Of a DNA stretch of 64,000 bases, positions 59,481-64,000 are shown one piece after another. The translations under genes were made by a program, and so were the position numbers. How positions within the stretch are numbered: position 1 is the stretch's first letter; each line of letters opens with the position of its first letter. This stretch comes from an uncultured Roseovarius sp. (GTDB taxonomy: Bacteria; Pseudomonadota; Alphaproteobacteria; Rhodobacterales; Rhodobacteraceae). The stretch lies in the NCBI RefSeq assembly GCF_913057115.1, contig NZ_CAJXNN010000008.1:1-64000 (forward strand), in the 5' to 3' direction. Under the pieces are notes generated by a model. It did not search any database. It had not been told where the DNA came from and worked only from the letters and a program-made list of their open reading frames with translations.

Positions 59481-59519
59481 ACCTGGCCTCCCTATAGATC
59501 AGGCCAAGGAGAGCGGATT

Positions 59520-60005
59520 TCAAGCGGCACGCTCCACAAGCCCGGAAATACCCGCCCAAGCGCCGGGTTCCAGCTCCAGCCCCAAAACCCGCTCCGGGTT
59601 GGTGGGCGGCGGCATTTGCACGCCCTCCAGCTTGGTAAAGCCGAACCGCCCGTAATAAGGCGCATCGCCCACCAAAAGCACCCGCTTCCAGCCCTGCGCC
59701 TTGGCTTCGTAAAGACTTTCGCGGATCAACCCGCCACCCAGCCCCTCGCCCTGCCGCGTGGGGTGCACGGCCACCGGCCCCAAAAGCAACACGCGCGCCT
59801 CGCCCACCCGCACCGGCCAGAACCGGATCGCGCCGGCCAGAATGCCATCTGGGTCGCGTGCCACCATGCTCAGCCCGGCGACGGGCGGCACGTCATCACG
59901 CAACCGGTACGACGACAACGCCTCACGCCCCGGCGCAAAGCAGAGGTCGTAAAGCGCCTCGACCTCCCACCAGTCGTCATCTGTTTCTGGCCGCAAATCA
60001 AACAC
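59520..60005 (-). CDS. GNAT-family N-acetyltransferase
   Basis: A 161-residue acetyltransferase. The acetyl-CoA motif A is LGPVAVHPTRQGEGLGGGLI, followed by VLLVGDAPYYGRFGF, the signature of the YhbS-like subgroup. Substrate unknown. A 94-base gap separates it from the divergent flavin reductase gene. Confidence 0.9.
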   Translation of the reverse strand: MFDLRPETDDDWWEVEALYDLCFAPGREALSSYRLRDDVPPVAGLSMVARDPDGILAGAIRFWPVRVGEARVLLLGPVAVHPTRQGEGLGGGLIRESLYEAKAQGWKRVLLVGDAPYYGRFGFTKLEGVQMPPPTNPERVLGLELEPGAWAGISGLVERAA

Positions 60006-60099
60006 GGGATGCCTGCGAAGCCCTTGTGAATAAAACTGGAATTGCGCCTAGCACGGCGTTACCTCTGGCAAAAGCCGTAAAAGCCACGAGGGACGCGCA

Positions 60100-60702
60100 A
60101 TGTTCTATACCCCCGATCAGGGCCACGGGTTGCCCCATAACCCCTTCAACGCCATCGTCGCCCCCCGGCCCATCGGCTGGATTTCCTCGCGCGGGGCGGA
60201 TGGCCAAGACAACCTTGCGCCCTATTCGTTCTTCAATGCCGTGGCCTATGTGCCGCCGCAGGTGATGTTTTCCTCGACCTCGGCCAAGCCCGACCGCGAC
60301 GGCACCAAGGACAGCGTCGCCAATATCCGCGACACTGGCGTCTTTTGCGTCAATATCCTGGGCGAAGACCTGCAAGATGCGATGAACCAAACCTCCGGTC
60401 CGTGGGGCCGCGAGGTGGATGAGTTCACCGATGCCGGGCTTGAGAAAGCGGAGTGCGAAACCATCGCCTGTTCGCGCGTGGAGGCCGCCCCCGCCGCGCT
60501 GGAATGCAAACTGACCCAGATCGTGACCCTACCGGGCGAGGCAAATTTCGTGGTCTTTGGCGAGGTGACAGGCGTTCACATGCGCGACGATTGCCTGACG
60601 GATGGCCTGTTCGATCCAAGCAAATACCGCCCGTTGGCGCGGATGGGGTATCAAGATTACACCGTGGTGCGCGAGACCTTCACCCTTAAACGGCCGGAAT
60701 GA
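60100..60702 (+). CDS. flavin reductase-like (DIM6/NTAB, FMN-binding split barrel) protein
   Basis: A 200-residue flavoprotein. Segments NPFNAIVAPRPIGWISSRG, NLAPYSFFNAVAYVPPQVMF and DTGVFCVNILGEDL are diagnostic for the flavoredoxin/DIM6 family that binds FMN in a split beta-barrel. It reduces flavin or an unknown acceptor. No oxygenase partner is adjacent. A 12-bp-stem terminator follows. Confidence 0.92.
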   Translation: MFYTPDQGHGLPHNPFNAIVAPRPIGWISSRGADGQDNLAPYSFFNAVAYVPPQVMFSSTSAKPDRDGTKDSVANIRDTGVFCVNILGEDLQDAMNQTSGPWGREVDEFTDAGLEKAECETIACSRVEAAPAALECKLTQIVTLPGEANFVVFGEVTGVHMRDDCLTDGLFDPSKYRPLARMGYQDYTVVRETFTLKRPE

Positions 60703-60704
60703 AA

Positions 60705-60745
60705 CGTTCCGCCTTTAACCTGAGCCATCAGCGAAAGGCGGAACG
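60705..60745 (+). terminator. 12-bp inverted repeat after the flavin reductase gene
   Basis: CGTTCCGCCTTT (60705-60716) pairs exactly with AAAGGCGGAACG (60734-60745). It lies between convergent genes. No long T run, so termination on the minus strand (AAAGG side) is equally possible. Confidence 0.6.
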
Positions 60746-60790
60746 CGTGCAGCGCTTGAGCGGAGCACAGCATTTCGCGAAACACTTCAA

Positions 60791-61978
60791 TCACGGCTCG
60801 CGGAAAGCTTCTTGGCTTTTGTAGAGCGGTTTAAGAAGATATTGCAGCACGGTTTTTTCGCCGGTGTGCAACTCCACCTGCGCCTGCATGCCGGGGCGGA
60901 TTTCGATCCGCGCCTGCCGGGGCGTCAGGTTCGCGGTATCCACCCGCAGCGTCACCTTGTAATGTGGGTTGCCATCCGGTTCGCGGGCCTTTTCATCCTC
61001 GAAGGTATCGGCCGAGATCAGATCAACCACGCCCTTGAGCGAGCCAAAAATGGTGTAGTCATAGGCCGTGAGCTTGATCGTCGCCTCTTGCCCCTTGCGG
61101 ATATTGGCGATGTTTTCCGGGGCCACCTTGGCCTCGACGAACAATTCCTCATCCAGCGGAATGATCTCTAAAATCTGCTCACCGGGGCGCACCACGCCGC
61201 CAATCGTCGTGACATTGAGGTTATTGACGATCCCGCGCATCGGGCTTTCCAACACGGTGCGGTTCAACTGATCCTGACTGGATTTGAGGTTCTGCTTGAG
61301 GGTGCCCAATTCCTTCAAGGTCTCGGAATATTCCTTGGCACGCTCCAACTCGGTCTGCGTGACAATCTCATCGTAACGGGTCTTGGCATCGGCATAGGCG
61401 CCGCGCGCGCGGGTCACTTCGATCAGGGCGACGATCTTTTTCTTCAGCAGGTTTTCCAGCAGGCGCATTTCCTCAGCCGCCTGTTCCATCACCTGCTTCG
61501 CGCCTTCGCTACGCTTGACGAAATCCTCCTGCCGCGCCTTCAAAAGGGCTTTTTCCGAGGCCACCATCTCGGGGCTGCGCAGGGCCATATCGGCGGGCAC
61601 GGTGAAATCATATTGCCCGGCCAATTCGGCCTCCAACCGCAGACGGCGAATCTCAAAGGCCGTGATCTGGTCGCGCAAATCCTCGACCGAGGATTTGAAC
61701 TGCGTGCCATGCAGCCGGGCCAGAACATCACCGCGCTGCACGATATCGCCCTCCTGCACCATGAGTTCCGACAGGATGCCGCCCTCAAGGTTCTGGATGA
61801 TCTGCGGGCGCGAGGAGGAGATGAACGAGCCTTCCGCGCGCACGATCTCATCCACCCAAGCGAAAGCGGCCCAAAGGATGAACAGCCAAACGGTAATGGC
61901 GCATAGCCAAATGGTCAGGCTCGGCCCGCGTAGCCGGTCGTTCAATTGCGCGGCAAGGTTGGTGCTGCTTGCAGACAT
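60791..61978 (-). CDS. type I secretion membrane-fusion protein (HlyD family)
   Basis: A 395-residue periplasmic adaptor. One N-terminal membrane helix (about 22-42, WLCAITVWLFILWAAFAWV), a lipoyl-like hairpin (IIQNLEGGILSELMVQEGD), a long coiled coil (about 110-245) and a C-terminal barrel domain (GMQAQVELHTGEKTVLQYLL) complete the HlyD/PrtE pattern. It links the inner-membrane ABC exporter to an outer-membrane TolC channel. ATG 61978 lies one base after the ABC gene stop; an in-frame start at 62038 lies inside that gene. Confidence 0.94.
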   Translation of the reverse strand: MSASSTNLAAQLNDRLRGPSLTIWLCAITVWLFILWAAFAWVDEIVRAEGSFISSSRPQIIQNLEGGILSELMVQEGDIVQRGDVLARLHGTQFKSSVEDLRDQITAFEIRRLRLEAELAGQYDFTVPADMALRSPEMVASEKALLKARQEDFVKRSEGAKQVMEQAAEEMRLLENLLKKKIVALIEVTRARGAYADAKTRYDEIVTQTELERAKEYSETLKELGTLKQNLKSSQDQLNRTVLESPMRGIVNNLNVTTIGGVVRPGEQILEIIPLDEELFVEAKVAPENIANIRKGQEATIKLTAYDYTIFGSLKGVVDLISADTFEDEKAREPDGNPHYKVTLRVDTANLTPRQARIEIRPGMQAQVELHTGEKTVLQYLLKPLYKSQEAFREP

Positions 61979-61979
61979 C

Positions 61980-63998
61980 TCAGGCCCCTCCGTTCCCGCC
62001 CTGCGCCAGATGCGCCAGCACCTGATCGCGCGGCCCATCCACGGCCAGACGCCCGTTTTGCAAAATCATCGTCCGGTCGGTCAGTTGCAGGATCGGCACC
62101 CGGTGCGTGGCAATCACCGCCGTCCGTCCCTCCAGCCAGTTTTCCAAGCGGCTGACCAACGTCTTCTCAAGCGTCTGGTCCAAGGCTGCGGTCGGTTCAT
62201 CCAGCAGGCACACCTTGGGGTCTTGCAGCCACAGCCGCGCCCAGCCGATGGATTGCCGCTGTCCTTGGCTCAACCCTTGCCCGCCATCGCGAATTTCGAG
62301 GTCCAACCCCTTGGGGTGGCTTTTCACAAATTGCCCCAACCCGGCGAAATCCAAGGCCTGCAACAGACGGTCGTCGTTGCGCTCCAGAAGCGTCAGGTTG
62401 AGGTTCTCGCGCAGCGTCCCGGTAAAGAGGCGCACATCTTGGCCCAGATACCCGATCAAGCGCCGCAAATCGCGCGGCTCGATCTGGTTCATATCGGCCC
62501 CATCCAGCAAGACCCGGCCCTTGGCAGGCGCATAAAGCCCCGAGAGCAGCTTGAGGAAGGTGGATTTACCCGAGCCATTGGCCCCCAGAATGGCCAGCTT
62601 CTGCCCCGGTTGCAGCGACAGCGCGGGAATATCCAGAACCGGTGCCGCGCCTTCGTCATAGCCAAACTGCACCTCGCGCAGCTCAAACCCGCCGTCGATG
62701 GTCTCGCGCCGCAGGTACGTGCGATCCTCGGCGCTGTCCTGTTCAGCATTGGCAATCGTGTCCAAACCATTGAGCGCCGATTTCACATTGCTCCACCGCG
62801 CCATGGTGCCCGACAATTGCGTCAGCGGGGCAAGCGTGCGGCTGGTCAGGATGCTGACCGCGATGATCGACCCCACGGTGAATTCGCCCGCAAAGACCAG
62901 ATAGGTGCCGGTGATGATCGCGGTGATATAGGTCGCCTGTTGTACCGCTTGGCTCCAGAACGTCAGCGTCGAGGCCAGCTTGCGCTGATCGCTGGATTTC
63001 ACCGCCTGAAGCGTGGTCAGTTCGGTCCACAACCGCCGAAACCGATCCTCGGCGCGCTGGGTCTTGAGGGTATCAAGCTCAAAAATCGCCTCGTGCAACA
63101 GGCGCGAGGATTTGGCGCTTGCCCCCTGCATTTCTTGGGTCAGGCGGATCATCTTCTTTTGCAAGAAGAACCCCGGCAGCACCATCAGGATCCCACCCAA
63201 TATCAAAACCCAAACCAGGTTCCCGGCGATCGAAGCGACCAGCAGCAGGAAGATAAAGATAAAGGGCACATCGGCCAGCGTGCCAATGGCCGAGGCGGTG
63301 AAAAACTCCCGGACCGAGCCGAACTCGCGCATGGAACTAAAAAGCTGACTGGGCGCGCGCCCCGCCGCCTCCGAGCGCATGCCAAGCACCCGGTTCATCA
63401 AAAGGCCCTGCACGTTCAATTCAATCTGCCGCCCCGCGCCATCCATCAGGCGCGAGCGGGCGATTTTCAGGAAGGCCTCCATCATCAGGGCAAGGCCCGC
63501 GCCGGCGGCCAGCACCCAAAGCGTCGCTTCCGATTGATGCGGGATCACCCGGTCATAGACCTGCAAGGCAAATAGCGCCACGGCGACGGCCAGAAGGTTC
63601 GCCACGAAAGACCCCAGAACAATCTCACCGATCTGCCGCCGGAAGCCCGCGAACTGCCCCCAGAACCAATGCGCCGGGGCGGCCTCCTCGGTGTGGACCT
63701 TGGAAATCGTCTGTATCGGCGCCTCGGCCCGCACCAAAATCCCTGTGAAATAGGGCTCAAACTCAGAAAGCGGCACATAGGCGCGATTATCGGTGCAGGT
63801 GGTGTCATAGATCACCATATCCTGCCCCTGCTGCGCCAAAACCAGCACGAATTGCCCGCTGGTCATCTGCGCCAAGGCGGGCCAGTGATCCGCCATGCAA
63901 TGCGCGACGCTTTCCACCTCGGTCAGCAGGCCAACGGCGGCCAGCCCCTCGGCCAAGGCCTCGGGCTGCGGCTGATCATCGTTGCGCTCGCTGGCCAT
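61980..63998 (-). CDS. type I secretion ABC transporter (LapB-like, permease/ATPase)
   Basis: A 672-residue fused exporter. The N-terminal domain (about 1-125) is C39-peptidase-like but lacks an N-terminal catalytic Cys/His pair, as in exporters of RTX or adhesin proteins. The transmembrane domain (about 150-420) is followed by an ATPase with Walker A GANGSGKS, a LSQGQRQSIGWAR signature and Walker B VCLLDEPTAALD. It is cotranscribed with the HlyD gene. The secreted substrate and outer-membrane channel are not in the window. The start codon is two bases from the right edge, so its upstream region is unseen. Confidence 0.94.
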   Translation of the reverse strand: MASERNDDQPQPEALAEGLAAVGLLTEVESVAHCMADHWPALAQMTSGQFVLVLAQQGQDMVIYDTTCTDNRAYVPLSEFEPYFTGILVRAEAPIQTISKVHTEEAAPAHWFWGQFAGFRRQIGEIVLGSFVANLLAVAVALFALQVYDRVIPHQSEATLWVLAAGAGLALMMEAFLKIARSRLMDGAGRQIELNVQGLLMNRVLGMRSEAAGRAPSQLFSSMREFGSVREFFTASAIGTLADVPFIFIFLLLVASIAGNLVWVLILGGILMVLPGFFLQKKMIRLTQEMQGASAKSSRLLHEAIFELDTLKTQRAEDRFRRLWTELTTLQAVKSSDQRKLASTLTFWSQAVQQATYITAIITGTYLVFAGEFTVGSIIAVSILTSRTLAPLTQLSGTMARWSNVKSALNGLDTIANAEQDSAEDRTYLRRETIDGGFELREVQFGYDEGAAPVLDIPALSLQPGQKLAILGANGSGKSTFLKLLSGLYAPAKGRVLLDGADMNQIEPRDLRRLIGYLGQDVRLFTGTLRENLNLTLLERNDDRLLQALDFAGLGQFVKSHPKGLDLEIRDGGQGLSQGQRQSIGWARLWLQDPKVCLLDEPTAALDQTLEKTLVSRLENWLEGRTAVIATHRVPILQLTDRTMILQNGRLAVDGPRDQVLAHLAQGGNGGA

Positions 63999-64000
63999 CA

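Overview
The window looks like a chromosome, or a chromid, of an alphaproteobacterium of the Rhodobacterales (Roseobacter/Paracoccus-type). The basis is the GC-rich coding style, a pqqABCDE operon next to a PQQ alcohol-dehydrogenase cluster, class II fructose bisphosphatase GlpX, TAXI-TRAP transport, an H-NOX/GGDEF pair, HemP, DUF1178 and DUF6746 proteins, and a typical alphaproteobacterial tRNA-Glu. No ribosomal RNA or CRISPR array is present.

Bases 1 to about 12,900 form a mosaic accessory island, much of it less GC-rich than the rest. In order it carries a partial ParA-type ATPase with short TAGCTA repeats, a resolvase whose catalytic-serine segment is gone, two adjacent IS110-family transposases, an IS21 remnant (istA 3' fragment plus complete istB), a replication-like gene cut by the IS21 right end, an intact serine recombinase with a res-like repeat region, an IS3-family remnant, a PAS hybrid histidine kinase, and several small or broken hypothetical genes. 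This looks like an integrated plasmid or genomic island decaying under insertion sequences.

From about 12.9 to 19 kb is core sequence: a TetR regulator with a probable operator, a small lipoprotein, hom, glpX, recJ, tRNA-Glu and idi.

From 19 to 43 kb is a large periplasmic alcohol-oxidation region. It holds pqqABCDE, a NosR-like membrane flavo/iron-sulfur protein with its flavin transferase ApbE, a form II CoxGSLM-type molybdenum hydroxylase, and the accessory set usually found with PQQ alcohol dehydrogenases: XoxJ-like binding protein, PedF cytochrome, PQQ-associated ABC binding protein, beta-propeller, ATPase and permease. It also holds a second cytochrome c and an ExaF/PedH-like PQQ dehydrogenase with the Asp-x-Asp signature of lanthanide enzymes. 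A LuxR-type response regulator, a FIST-domain (NosP-like) sensor and a PAS hybrid kinase follow. A nine-base motif, CTACGACCA, lies 58 to 107 bases before five transcription units here, including pqqA and the dehydrogenase, and probably marks the regulon. A TTGAC-N4-GTCAA palindrome lies before the dehydrogenase cytochrome.

From 43 to 64 kb is general metabolism and signalling: LysR plus TAXI-TRAP transporter plus FAD amine oxidoreductase; an H-NOX-like protein (apparently lacking its haem ligand) with an HNOBA-GGDEF cyclase; a TPP-riboswitch-controlled thiamine-precursor operon (thiY, tenA, thiZ, thiX); an FbpB-type iron permease; HemP; assorted small enzymes; an array of four consecutive 22-bp perfect palindromes between convergent genes; and a type I secretion ABC/HlyD pair at the right edge.
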